A DNA stretch of 64,000 bases from UBA1660 sp964462035 (lineage in GTDB: Bacteria > Myxococcota_A > Polyangia > Polyangiales > Houyiibacteriaceae): the NCBI GenBank assembly GCA_964462035.1, contig CAYXAP010000051.1, positions 1 to 64,000 on the forward strand. Direction: 5' to 3'. The notes below the pieces were generated by a model that did not search any database, was not told where the DNA came from, and saw only the letters and a list, made by a program, of their open reading frames with translations. Both the position numbers and the translations under genes were made by a program. This document shows positions 43,761-52,295 of this stretch, piece after piece. Numbering within the stretch: the first letter of the stretch is position 1; each line of letters begins with the position of its first letter.

Positions 43761-44564
43761 ATGGCAATCGCTGACCTCGGCTCTTCGTCGCGCTCACCAC
43801 GGGTGGCGCCCTTGGCGGCGCTCCTCGCTCTCGGCTGTACCGGTGTCATCGAGGGGGGCGGTGGCGTCTGCCTCGAACCCGAGCGGGTGGACGAAGGGGA
43901 GTCGGTGTCCAAGGTCGCCGGGGGCGTGGAGACCGACGCGGACTGGGCGGTCGTCGGCATCCTGGGGACCGACGGCGAGCTCTTCTGCACGGGCACGCTG
44001 GTCGGCGAGCGCGTCGTCCTCACGGCCGCCCACTGCATCGACGGCGAGGAGCCGGAGACGCTCGAGGTCCACTTCGGTCCGACCGCCGACGAGGGCGCTC
44101 GCGTCGGCGTGCTCGCCTCGGTGATCCACCCCGACTACCAGCCCAGGCCGGTCTACCAGAACGACCTGGGCCTGCTGCTTCTGGCCGGGGTCGTCCCCCG
44201 TGAGCTCGCGAGCCCGGTCCCACTCGCGGCCTGCCTCGCCGGACCGCTCGATGGCGCCGAGCTACGAATCATCGGCTTCGGGCAGCTCGACGCCGACGAC
44301 GAGGGCTCGGCGCGCAAGCGGACGGGGTGGGGCTCGGTGAGCGTTGCGGAGCCCACGACCTTCACGACGCGCTCGACCCCCGCGCAGCCCTGCAACGGGG
44401 ACTCGGGCGGGCCGGCCCTCATCCGTTCGGGTGGCAGGGAGTACCTGGCCGGCATCGTCTCCCACGGAGACGGGGCGTGCGAACGCTACGCGAGCTACAC
44501 CCGGGTGGACGCCTTCTACGACTCGTTCATCGTCTACTACCTGGACCCGAGCGACGAGGAGTGA
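43761..44564 (+). CDS. Trypsin-like (S1 family) serine protease lipoprotein
   Basis: Exported serine protease of 267 residues. The ATG at 43761 gives a signal with lipobox LLALGC; the longer open frame upstream covers regulatory DNA. The catalytic triad is visible: His in LTAAHC (about residue 92), Asp in QNDLGLLLL (about 133) and Ser in CNGDSGGPAL (about 214), with the VAGGVETDADWAVVGIL start of an S1 domain. The propeptide is very short. The protease is probably anchored to the cell surface. It ends five bases before the stop of the convergent kinase gene. Location next to enhancer dyad copy 3 suggests membership of the sigma-54 regulon. Confidence 0.92.
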   Translation: MAIADLGSSSRSPRVAPLAALLALGCTGVIEGGGGVCLEPERVDEGESVSKVAGGVETDADWAVVGILGTDGELFCTGTLVGERVVLTAAHCIDGEEPETLEVHFGPTADEGARVGVLASVIHPDYQPRPVYQNDLGLLLLAGVVPRELASPVPLAACLAGPLDGAELRIIGFGQLDADDEGSARKRTGWGSVSVAEPTTFTTRSTPAQPCNGDSGGPALIRSGGREYLAGIVSHGDGACERYASYTRVDAFYDSFIVYYLDPSDEE

Positions 44565-44568
44565 GGCA

Positions 44569-45609
44569 TCAAGGCGATCGGTGCGCCTCGGCGAGCGCGG
44601 CCCGCTGAGCCGCGAGCTCGTCGGGGAAGACCTGCTCCAGCCATTGCGCGACGTCGTACGACTCCACGCTCTGCTGCTTCGATGCGAGGTAGCGCGAGAG
44701 CTCCCGTGCGAAGGCTCGAGCGCTCGGGAAGCGCCGGTCCGGGTGCCGCTGCACGGCCCTCTCGACGATGGCGTCGAGCTCGTAGTCGAAGCGTGGGTCG
44801 ATCTCTCGGAGGCCCGGGACCGGTTCCTTGGCTTTCCTGGCGACCTCTCGAATCGGGACCGAGCTCGGGATGAGTCGGCGACTGGTCAGCGCCTCCCAGA
44901 GCGCGACGCCGAGGCCCCAGATGTCCGCTCGCCGATCGACGGGACCGCCCTGAAAGCGCTCCGGCGCCATGTAGCCCTTGCTCCCTTTGATCATCCCCAG
45001 CGCCGTCCGGGCCAGCCGCTGCAAGCCGTCCGCGATCCCGAAGTCCAGCACCCGCATGAAGCCATCGGCGCCGACCATCAGGTTCTGCGGTCGGATGTCG
45101 CGATGGACCACTCCGAGGGGCGTCCCCTTCTCGTCCCGGAGCTCGTGGGCGGCGTGAAGACCCTCCGCCGCCTGAATGAAGCAACGGACGAGGATCCCCG
45201 CGAACGCCTCTCGCAGCGGGCCCTCCGGGAGCCGCGCGGCCTTGGTGGCCACCCGCGCGAGGGAAAAGCCGACCACGTAGGGCATCGTGTACCAGGCCTC
45301 GGTCTTCTCGACGCCGAAGTCGAGCACCCGGACCACGAAGGGGTGCTCGATGCGCGACGTAATCCGGACTTCGTCGAGGAACATCCGTCGAAACTCTTCT
45401 TGGAAGACCAGGTGCTCGTGCACCTGCTTGAGCGCGACGATCTGCTCGTAGCCGGCGGAGGTCCCGTTCTTGCGGGCCAAGAAGACCTCCGCCATGCCGC
45501 CCTCGCCGATGGAGGCGAGCCGTTCGTAGGGCTCGAAGGGGAGCGCCATCTCGAGCGTTTGGTCCGTCGAGGCGCTCTCGTCGGGCTCCGGCCAATCCTC
45601 TTCCACCAC
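44569..45609 (-). CDS. Soluble Ser/Thr protein kinase, divergent from FHA activator
   Basis: Cytoplasmic kinase of 346 residues with no membrane helix. Domain landmarks: IGEGGMAEVFLAR, VALKQVHEHL, HRDIRPQN (about residue 171), DFGIAD, KGYMAPERF. Arg stands in the catalytic loop where Lys is usual; the catalytic Asp and Asn are kept. It starts at GTG 45609, 22 bases from the GTG of the FHA/sigma-54 activator gene on the other strand. Since FHA domains bind phosphothreonine peptides, this kinase is the obvious candidate to control that activator. The tiny shared promoter has the AT-rich core TGATATAGCGTTATCC. Partnership inferred from position and domain logic. Confidence 0.93.
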   Translation of the reverse strand: MVEEDWPEPDESASTDQTLEMALPFEPYERLASIGEGGMAEVFLARKNGTSAGYEQIVALKQVHEHLVFQEEFRRMFLDEVRITSRIEHPFVVRVLDFGVEKTEAWYTMPYVVGFSLARVATKAARLPEGPLREAFAGILVRCFIQAAEGLHAAHELRDEKGTPLGVVHRDIRPQNLMVGADGFMRVLDFGIADGLQRLARTALGMIKGSKGYMAPERFQGGPVDRRADIWGLGVALWEALTSRRLIPSSVPIREVARKAKEPVPGLREIDPRFDYELDAIVERAVQRHPDRRFPSARAFARELSRYLASKQQSVESYDVAQWLEQVFPDELAAQRAALAEAHRSP

Positions 45610-45631
45610 CAGCGATGATATAGCGTTATCC

Positions 45632-47038
<1,407 letters not shown>

Positions 47039-47109
47039 GGCTCGCGGACGAGAGTCGCGGATCCGACCCCGTCGTCGCTTCGTCCCTACGTCTGCGGTAT
47101 CGTGCGCCG

Positions 47110-48099
47110 GTGCGAGCAGGCGTCATCGCCCTCCTGCTGATCGGTGTCGCGTGGCCGCTCACGACCGCGCGAGCCCAAGCGGACGAGGCCCAGGTGGAGG
47201 CTGCGCTTCGTCAGGGCCTCGCCCATCGTCGCGCGGGGCGACTCCACCAGGCGGCGACCCTCTTCGAACGAGCGTACGAGCTGGAGCCATCGCCGCGGGT
47301 GGCCGTGCAGCTCGGCATCACGCTGGCGCAGCTGGAGCGATGGGTGGAGGCCGAGCAGTACCTGGTCGAGGCGAAGACCGAACCGGACGACCGGTACGTC
47401 CGGCGAAGAGGCGAAGCCATCGAGCGCGCCCTCACGGTCATTCGCGAGCACCTGGGCAGCATCGAGCTTCGAGGCGGCGAGCTCGGCGCGAGGGTCCTCG
47501 TGGATGGAACCGACCACGGGACCTTGCCCCTCGAACCCATCCGCGTGGTTCACGGGCGTCATCGAGTGGAGGTCCTCTACTCGACCGGACCCGTTCAGCG
47601 TGAGGTCCTGGTCGAGGCGGGGAGCTCCGGTACCATCGAGCTCCCGGAGCCGACGCCACCGCCGAACGAGGAGGACCTTCCCGAGGAGCCTCCCCCGGCC
47701 GACCATTCGACACTCTACCTCGCGGCGGGCGGGGCCAGCCTCGGCGTCGCCGTGGCCGCGCTCGCGATCGGTGCGGTCAGCAGCCGGAGGATCCGGGACA
47801 TCGACTCCGATCCGGCCCTCCTCGAGGCGCGCGCCATGACGCCGAGCACGGACGACTCGGTGTGCGACAACAACGCCCTGTCCCGGCGGGTTCGGAACCT
47901 CTGCGACAGCTATCCGCGTTGGAGAGCGCTGCAGATCACGGGCTACCTACTCTCGGGTCTCGGCTTCGCCGCCACGGCCCTGCTCGGAGTGCTCTGGCTG
48001 CGGGGGGGCGGCGGGGGGGATGAAGCGCAGGCGCGCTGGCGACTCGACGTCGACGTCGACCGACGGTCGGGCTCGCTTCGCCTCTCGACCCGCTTCTAG
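47110..48099 (+). CDS. TPR/PEGA-type periplasmic protein with membrane helices
   Basis: Protein of 329 residues starting at GTG 47110; the frame is open to 47035 but the signal peptide (VIALLLIGVAWPLTTARAQ) fits this start. It has a tetratricopeptide-like region (ALRQGLAHRRAGRLHQAATL), then a PEGA-like strand pattern (ELGARVLVDGTDHGTLPLEP, VVHGRHRVEVLYSTG). Two hydrophobic helices follow (about 225-245 and 281-301). It is the same architecture as the protein at 54913-55821. It starts 71 bp after the FHA activator and is likely co-transcribed with it, so it may act in the same signalling path, perhaps as an envelope sensor. The stop overlaps the convergent gene. Confidence 0.85.
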   Translation: MRAGVIALLLIGVAWPLTTARAQADEAQVEAALRQGLAHRRAGRLHQAATLFERAYELEPSPRVAVQLGITLAQLERWVEAEQYLVEAKTEPDDRYVRRRGEAIERALTVIREHLGSIELRGGELGARVLVDGTDHGTLPLEPIRVVHGRHRVEVLYSTGPVQREVLVEAGSSGTIELPEPTPPPNEEDLPEEPPPADHSTLYLAAGGASLGVAVAALAIGAVSSRRIRDIDSDPALLEARAMTPSTDDSVCDNNALSRRVRNLCDSYPRWRALQITGYLLSGLGFAATALLGVLWLRGGGGGDEAQARWRLDVDVDRRSGSLRLSTRF

Positions 48100-49064
48100 C
48101 GAACGGCGATCGAGAAGCGTCGCGTGGAGCTGCATTGGGTCGCGCTCCAGCTCTGGTGGCTGAGGCTGCATCGATCGACGTCGCCGGAGTGGGTCGCGCT
48201 GTAGAAGGGCGCCTCGGTGCCCCGGATGCAGATCCGGCCGTAGTCGACGTCCCAGGTCTGCCAGCCGGTGTCGCACCGACCCGTGCTCGTGTCGGTCCGG
48301 AACTCTCCGAAGCCGAAGACCAGCTCTCGAGGGCTCGGTGCCGCGTCTCCCTCGACGAAGGTCATCACCGTGCGCTCTTCCCCGGCGAAGGCCGTGGGGA
48401 ACGCGGTCCGCCACTCCGCAGGCATGCTGACCCGCGCCCAGGGCGTGCCCGGCGTGAGCGGACGACCGAGTCGGTCCGCCCGGAACGAGAGCAGGGCCTC
48501 GGTCGCGCGCGCGAGGATCGCCCTCGAGCCTTCCTCCGTGTAGTCGGTGAGCGTTCGGTCGTAGTCGTCCTCCTGCGCGAGGAAGACGAGCGTCCAGCCA
48601 CCGCCATCGGTGCTCATGTCGCAGTGGGCGGCGATCGGCGCCGGCAATCCGGCGGGGTGGATCCAGTAGCTCTGCGACGCGAGCGCCAGCCCCGAGCCCG
48701 CCAACCCCTGGCAGTCCGGGTAGTGGCCGCATGTGCCCTCGACGCAGCGGAGACCTGGGCAGAGGGCCGGATCGCACGTCGGCCCGGCGTCGGGCTCGAT
48801 CGACCCACCGTCGGTCGAGCCAGCGTCCGGGGCGAGCATCCCCGCGTCTGGCTCGTCCTCCCAAGGGTCTTCATCGGGGCCCGAATCCGCGGAGCGCGTG
48901 CCTGCGTCCAGGCCGGAGGGTGCCCGCCGAGTCGCCGCCAACACCTCTGCATCGACCTCCCACCGCATCCATTCGGTGGAACCCTCGGTTCCCGCCGCGC
49001 ACCCCCCGAGCGCCAGCAGCGCCGTGGCCATCGTGGTCAGTCTTCCCGGGGTCCTGCTCGTCAT
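48096..49064 (-). CDS. Fibrinogen-like-domain lipoprotein (paralogue A)
   Basis: Lipoprotein of 322 residues with lipobox LLALGGC, an Asp/Ala/Gly/Pro-rich linker (about 40-100), an EGF-like Cys knot (CPGLRCVEGTCGHYPDC) and a fibrinogen-related C-terminal domain. The last begins SYWIHPAGLPAPIAAHCDMS and contains TDGGGWTLVFLAQ, the diagnostic fibrinogen/COLFI-type motif. It ends RRFSIAVR, as does its neighbour paralogue (49262-50083). Fibrinogen-like domains bind carbohydrates or proteins, so this is a likely surface adhesin. Two ATGs (49067 and 49064) follow GGAGG; the second is used. A perfect sigma-54 promoter on the minus strand lies 57 bases upstream. Confidence 0.9.
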   Translation of the reverse strand: MTSRTPGRLTTMATALLALGGCAAGTEGSTEWMRWEVDAEVLAATRRAPSGLDAGTRSADSGPDEDPWEDEPDAGMLAPDAGSTDGGSIEPDAGPTCDPALCPGLRCVEGTCGHYPDCQGLAGSGLALASQSYWIHPAGLPAPIAAHCDMSTDGGGWTLVFLAQEDDYDRTLTDYTEEGSRAILARATEALLSFRADRLGRPLTPGTPWARVSMPAEWRTAFPTAFAGEERTVMTFVEGDAAPSPRELVFGFGEFRTDTSTGRCDTGWQTWDVDYGRICIRGTEAPFYSATHSGDVDRCSLSHQSWSATQCSSTRRFSIAVR

Positions 49065-49120
49065 CATCGTCCTCCAACGCCGGCGCTGCGGGGATGCGCG
49101 CCATCGATGGGAGGAGCTAG

Positions 49121-49136
49121 AGCAACTTCGGTGCCA
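49121..49136 (-). promoter_or_regulatory. Sigma-54 promoter for fibrinogen-like paralogue A
   Basis: On the minus strand the sequence is TGGCAC-CGAAG-TTGCT, perfect at every consensus base. Transcription would start near 49110, giving a leader of about 46 bases. Upstream on the minus strand a GTGTCGC half-site (49237-49231) and a second TGTCGC (49217-49212) are present, but no full dyad at the 61-base position. Confidence 0.85.
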
Positions 49137-49261
49137 CGCGCCCTCGGGCCGTTCGAGCTCGTGTTGGGCGGGGATCGGGGCCCGCGCTGGGTCCCTGCGT
49201 GCGGTTCTCACGCGACAGCGTCGCGCTGGTGCGACACTCCGCACGCGGCCCTTCGGAGGGC

Positions 49262-50083
49262 TCAGCGCACCGCGATGGAGAAACGGCGATTCGCGCCGCA
49301 CTGGACGGCGTTGAACGGCTGGCTGCTGTGTGGGCAGAAGTCGCCGAAGGACGAGTCGAAGGCGTTGAAGAAGGGCGCTTCGGAGCCGCGGATGCAGATC
49401 CGCCCCCAGTCCGAGCCCTCCGAGGTGTCCCAACCGGAGTCGCAGGTGTCGTCGAAGTCGCGAAGGCCGTAGCGCAGCACCTGGAGCGTGGGCGCCGCGT
49501 CGCCTTCCACCAGGGTGAGCACGGTGGTGTCGCGGCCGCGCGCTTCGGTCGGGCAGAGCGACTTCCAGTGGTCGGGCAGGTCGATCCGAGCCCAGCGTGT
49601 CCCTGCGGTCACCGCGAGCGCTTCCGCCGGATCCCGGTACGCCAGCAGCGCCTGCGTCGCCGGCTCGAGGATCCAGCCGGCGCCCAGCTCCGTGTAGTTG
49701 GTGATGTTCCGGTTGTGGTTCGGCGTGCTCGTGAGGAACACGAGGGTCCAGCCGCCGCCGTCGGTGGTCATGTCGCAGGTCGCGAGGATGGGGCCTGGTG
49801 CTCCGTCGGGGCGAATCGGGTAGCTCCCGGACGTCGGGGCCAGGCCCGACTCGAGTAGCCCGCGGCAGTCGGGGTAGTAGTCGCAGAGGCCATCGACGCA
49901 GCGCAGGCCGTCGCAGTCGGTGGGAGCGGTGCATGCGGTCGGGGGCCCGGCGTCTCCGGGATCCGCGAGGCCGCCGAACTCGGCGGAGCATCCTCCGATG
50001 CCGGCGAATGCGTATGCGACGGACACCAAGACGGCTGTTTGGAGTGCAGCTGGTGCCCCCCTCGCTGCGCGTCGTCGACTCAT
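49262..50083 (-). CDS. Fibrinogen-like-domain lipoprotein (paralogue B)
   Basis: Lipoprotein of 273 residues with lipobox FAGIGGC, a short linker, the Cys-rich CDGLRCVDGLCDYYPDC, and a fibrinogen-like domain (ILATCDMTTDGGGWTLVF, GSDWGRICIRGSEAPFF, RRFSIAVR). It is clearly homologous to the downstream gene but has a shorter linker. The start at 50083 is chosen over upstream ATGs (for example 50095) since it gives the best signal peptide. It shares its upstream region with the DNRLRE gene, including enhancer dyad copy 2, but I see no sigma-54 box in its own direction. Confidence 0.88.
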   Translation of the reverse strand: MSRRRAARGAPAALQTAVLVSVAYAFAGIGGCSAEFGGLADPGDAGPPTACTAPTDCDGLRCVDGLCDYYPDCRGLLESGLAPTSGSYPIRPDGAPGPILATCDMTTDGGGWTLVFLTSTPNHNRNITNYTELGAGWILEPATQALLAYRDPAEALAVTAGTRWARIDLPDHWKSLCPTEARGRDTTVLTLVEGDAAPTLQVLRYGLRDFDDTCDSGWDTSEGSDWGRICIRGSEAPFFNAFDSSFGDFCPHSSQPFNAVQCGANRRFSIAVR

Positions 50084-50166
50084 CGTCCCGTGCATCCTAC
50101 ACGCTGAGCGGGGCGTCGAGGCCGAAGCCATTGGATATCGGTCGACCCGACGGCGGACCCGATCGT

Positions 50167-50200
50167 GTGTCGCGTTCGCGCCGCAGCATCGAAGCGACAC
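50167..50200 (+). promoter_or_regulatory. Activator-site dyad (GTGTCGC-N20-GCGACAC), copy 2
   Basis: GTGTCGC (50167-50173) and GCGACAC (50194-50200) are separated by 20 bases, exactly as in copy 1, and end 61 bases before the -24 box at 50261, again exactly as in copy 1. The right arm is preceded by GCAGCATCGAA and followed by CCG. The site lies between divergent genes for a fibrinogen-like protein and a DNRLRE protein. Confidence 0.82.
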
Positions 50201-50260
50201 CCGTGACCCCAAAGGCCGTCGATCACGACGATCTCCCGCGCTTTCAGGGGTGTCCGATCG

Positions 50261-50276
50261 TGGCACGAGCGTTGCT
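50261..50276 (+). promoter_or_regulatory. Sigma-54 promoter for the DNRLRE-repeat lipoprotein gene
   Basis: TGGCAC-GAGCG-TTGCT matches the -24/-12 consensus at every conserved base. The predicted start is near 50287, just before an AGGAGG ribosome-binding site (50290-50295) and the ATG at 50301. AGGGG occurs about 14 bases upstream, as at the 37747 promoter. Confidence 0.88.
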
Positions 50277-50300
50277 GAACCTCCCTCCCAGGAGGCACCG

Positions 50301-52109
50301 ATGCAGAGAGAGACCCCCCACACCCCCACTGAGACCCCGCTCGCCCACCGGCGACCGCTGTTGGCGATCGCGCTGACGCTGGCCACCGGATGCACCGCCG
50401 AGCTGGGCGGCGAGCCCGGCGCATACGACCCTGCGTTCGGCTACGCGCGGGACTGCGACGCCAGCGATGGCTGCCACGAAGCGTCGGCAGACACCTACGT
50501 CGACCGGTCGGCCCGGGACCGCAACTACGGAAGCCGCGAGAGTCTGCTGGTCGACGAGTCACCGCGAGTCTACCGGACGTTCCTTCGTTTCGAGATCCCC
50601 GCCGGTCGTGTCCGGCGAGCGACGCTGCGACTCTTCACCACCGACGCGAGTCCCGACGGGCCACGGATCTTCCGAGCCAGCGACGACTGGGACGAGAATC
50701 GGGTCAGCTGGAACCGGCAGCCTTCCACCAGCGGAGGCGAGATCGCGCGGACCGGTCGGGTGGACGTCGGCTGGGTGGACATCGACGTGTCCTCGGGTGT
50801 CCGCGAGGGCGGGACCGTCTCCCTCGCGCTGATGCCGTCGCATGCCGATGGGCACGACATGTCGTCGCGCGAAGGCGCGAACCCACCGCAGCTCGTGGTC
50901 GAGTACGAAGGCGGCGAGTGCGACGTCGCTCTCGGCTGCCACGAGGTGGCCGCGGACAGCTACGTCAATCGGGCGAGCGCCGATCGCAACTACGGGAGCG
51001 ACGAGACCCTCTTGGTCGACGAAGCGCCCGAGACCTACCGGACGTTCCTTCGCTTCGAGCTCCCCGAAGGACCCGTGCGGCGCGCGACGCTGCGGCTCTT
51101 CACCACCAACCCGAGCCCCGACGGGCCGCAGATCGTCCGGGCGAGCGACGACTGGGACGAGCGCGGGATCACGTGGAACCGCCAGCCCTCCACCAGCGGA
51201 GGAGCGATCGCTCGGACCGGTCGAGTGGACGTCGGCTGGGTGGACATCGACGTCTCTTCGGGCGTCACCGAGGGCGGCACCGTCTCTCTCGCGCTGCTCC
51301 CCTCACACGAGGATGGGCTCGACGTCTCTTCGCGTGAGGGCGCCAACCCGCCGCAGCTCGTGGTGGAGTACGGTGAGCCTGCCGAGCCCTCCGGCGAGAT
51401 CCTCCACGTCGGCACGACCGAGGACTACAGCTCGAGCGGTCGCATCGAGATCGCTCGCCCGTCCGGTAGCCGGGAAGGAGACCTGCTGATCCTCGCGCTC
51501 CACCGGACCGATGACGACCTGCCGCTCTACGTGTCCGGCTGGACCCGGCTCGCCGAGTGCTACAAGCGCGACAACGGCTACGACTGCTCGACCGAACCAG
51601 AGTGTCGCGACTGGCACACCGACGAGTTCTGCGCGGACTTCGGGCGAGGCGGCAACGGTCACGATCTCGCGCAGTCGATCTTCTACCGCGTCGTCGGCGC
51701 CAGCGAGCCCAGCACCTACCGCACGAATCTGAACTACGACGGCGGCAGTGGCGCTCCGGGCTGGGCCATCCTCACGGCGCTCCGCGGCGCGGACACGCGC
51801 AACCCGCTGCGCGACTGGGCCCACGAGGGCTGCGACGGCGATCCCGACAGCATCTTCCCCGCCGTGGACGGTGAGGCCGGCGACATGCTCTTGCTCTCCA
51901 TGTCCTTCGACGACGCGGTCGCGCAGTCGAAGTTCGGCGCTCCGAGCGGGATGGAGACGCTCGGCTACGTCAGCCGGAGCGACGAGGCCGGCTTCCTTTA
52001 CGGTGCCATCCTCACGACCAGTGGGAGCACCGGCCGCGTGGAGACCCGCGGCGAAGGAGGCTCGGGCTGCAAGGACGCGCTGGTCTCGCTGACCATCCGC
52101 AGTCGCTGA
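50301..52109 (+). CDS. Lipoprotein with two tandem DNRLRE (CBM96-like) domains
   Basis: Surface lipoprotein of 602 residues with a signal (LLAIALTLATGC). Two successive domains (about 57-210 and 212-360) carry the DNRLRE pattern: ADTYVDRSARDRNYGSRESL then RTFLRFEIP, and ADSYVNRASADRNYGSDETL then RTFLRFELP. Such domains bind acidic or plant polysaccharides. The two copies are a 465-bp tandem duplication (from 50469 and 50934). The C-terminal 240 residues are a separate beta-rich domain of unknown family (HVGTTEDYSSSGRIEIARPS, ILTALRGADTRNPLRDW). It is transcribed from a sigma-54 promoter with a full enhancer dyad. A strong terminator follows at 52126-52155. Confidence 0.9.
   Translation: MQRETPHTPTETPLAHRRPLLAIALTLATGCTAELGGEPGAYDPAFGYARDCDASDGCHEASADTYVDRSARDRNYGSRESLLVDESPRVYRTFLRFEIPAGRVRRATLRLFTTDASPDGPRIFRASDDWDENRVSWNRQPSTSGGEIARTGRVDVGWVDIDVSSGVREGGTVSLALMPSHADGHDMSSREGANPPQLVVEYEGGECDVALGCHEVAADSYVNRASADRNYGSDETLLVDEAPETYRTFLRFELPEGPVRRATLRLFTTNPSPDGPQIVRASDDWDERGITWNRQPSTSGGAIARTGRVDVGWVDIDVSSGVTEGGTVSLALLPSHEDGLDVSSREGANPPQLVVEYGEPAEPSGEILHVGTTEDYSSSGRIEIARPSGSREGDLLILALHRTDDDLPLYVSGWTRLAECYKRDNGYDCSTEPECRDWHTDEFCADFGRGGNGHDLAQSIFYRVVGASEPSTYRTNLNYDGGSGAPGWAILTALRGADTRNPLRDWAHEGCDGDPDSIFPAVDGEAGDMLLLSMSFDDAVAQSKFGAPSGMETLGYVSRSDEAGFLYGAILTTSGSTGRVETRGEGGSGCKDALVSLTIRSR
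50469..51371 (+). repeat. 465-bp intragenic tandem duplication (DNRLRE domains)
   Basis: Copy 1 starts at 50469 and copy 2 at 50934, both with GGCTGCCACGA. Long stretches such as the codons for QPSTSGG and GRVDVGWVDIDVSSGV are nearly the same in both, with most differences at third positions, so the duplication is fairly recent or kept alike by conversion. Confidence 0.85.
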
Positions 52110-52125
52110 CGGTGTCTTCGCGCTG

Positions 52126-52155
52126 GCGCCGCTCCCTCGGACGGGGGAGCGGCGC
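52126..52155 (+). terminator. Intrinsic terminator after the DNRLRE gene
   Basis: GCGCCGCTCCC (52126-52136) pairs perfectly with GGGAGCGGCGC (52145-52155) around an 8-base loop, followed by TTTCGTGT. It lies 17 bases past the stop at 52109. Confidence 0.8.
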
Positions 52156-52164
52156 TTTCGTGTG

Positions 52165-52245
52165 TCACTCGTCCGGGTTCACGCAGAAGATCTCGAACGA
52201 GTCGAAGTCGCCTGCACCGGCGTCCCGGCGCTCAAGCGGGCTCAG
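52165..52245 (-). pseudogene. Possible 3' remnant of a lipoprotein-type gene
   Basis: Read on the minus strand, this stretch ends DAGAGDFDSFEIFCVNPDE-stop, with coding-like third positions and the Asp-Ala-Gly flavour of the local lipoproteins. No start or upstream body exists: the frame runs back into the HtrA gene region. It may be the tail left by a deletion that removed the rest. It could also be chance. Confidence 0.3.
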
Positions 52246-52295
52246 TGATGTCGAATATGTACCCCAACTTGGGGTTGGTCTCTCCCCGGGTCGGA

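Noticed and set aside
48268..48290. GTGTCGC motif inside the fibrinogen-like gene
   Set aside because: A single half-site within coding sequence with no second arm at 20 bases and no promoter at the right distance.
52255..52280. Short palindrome ACCCCAA-C-TTGGGGT after the remnant stretch
   Set aside because: A 7-base stem with a 1-base loop cannot form a good terminator and has no T-run; role unknown.
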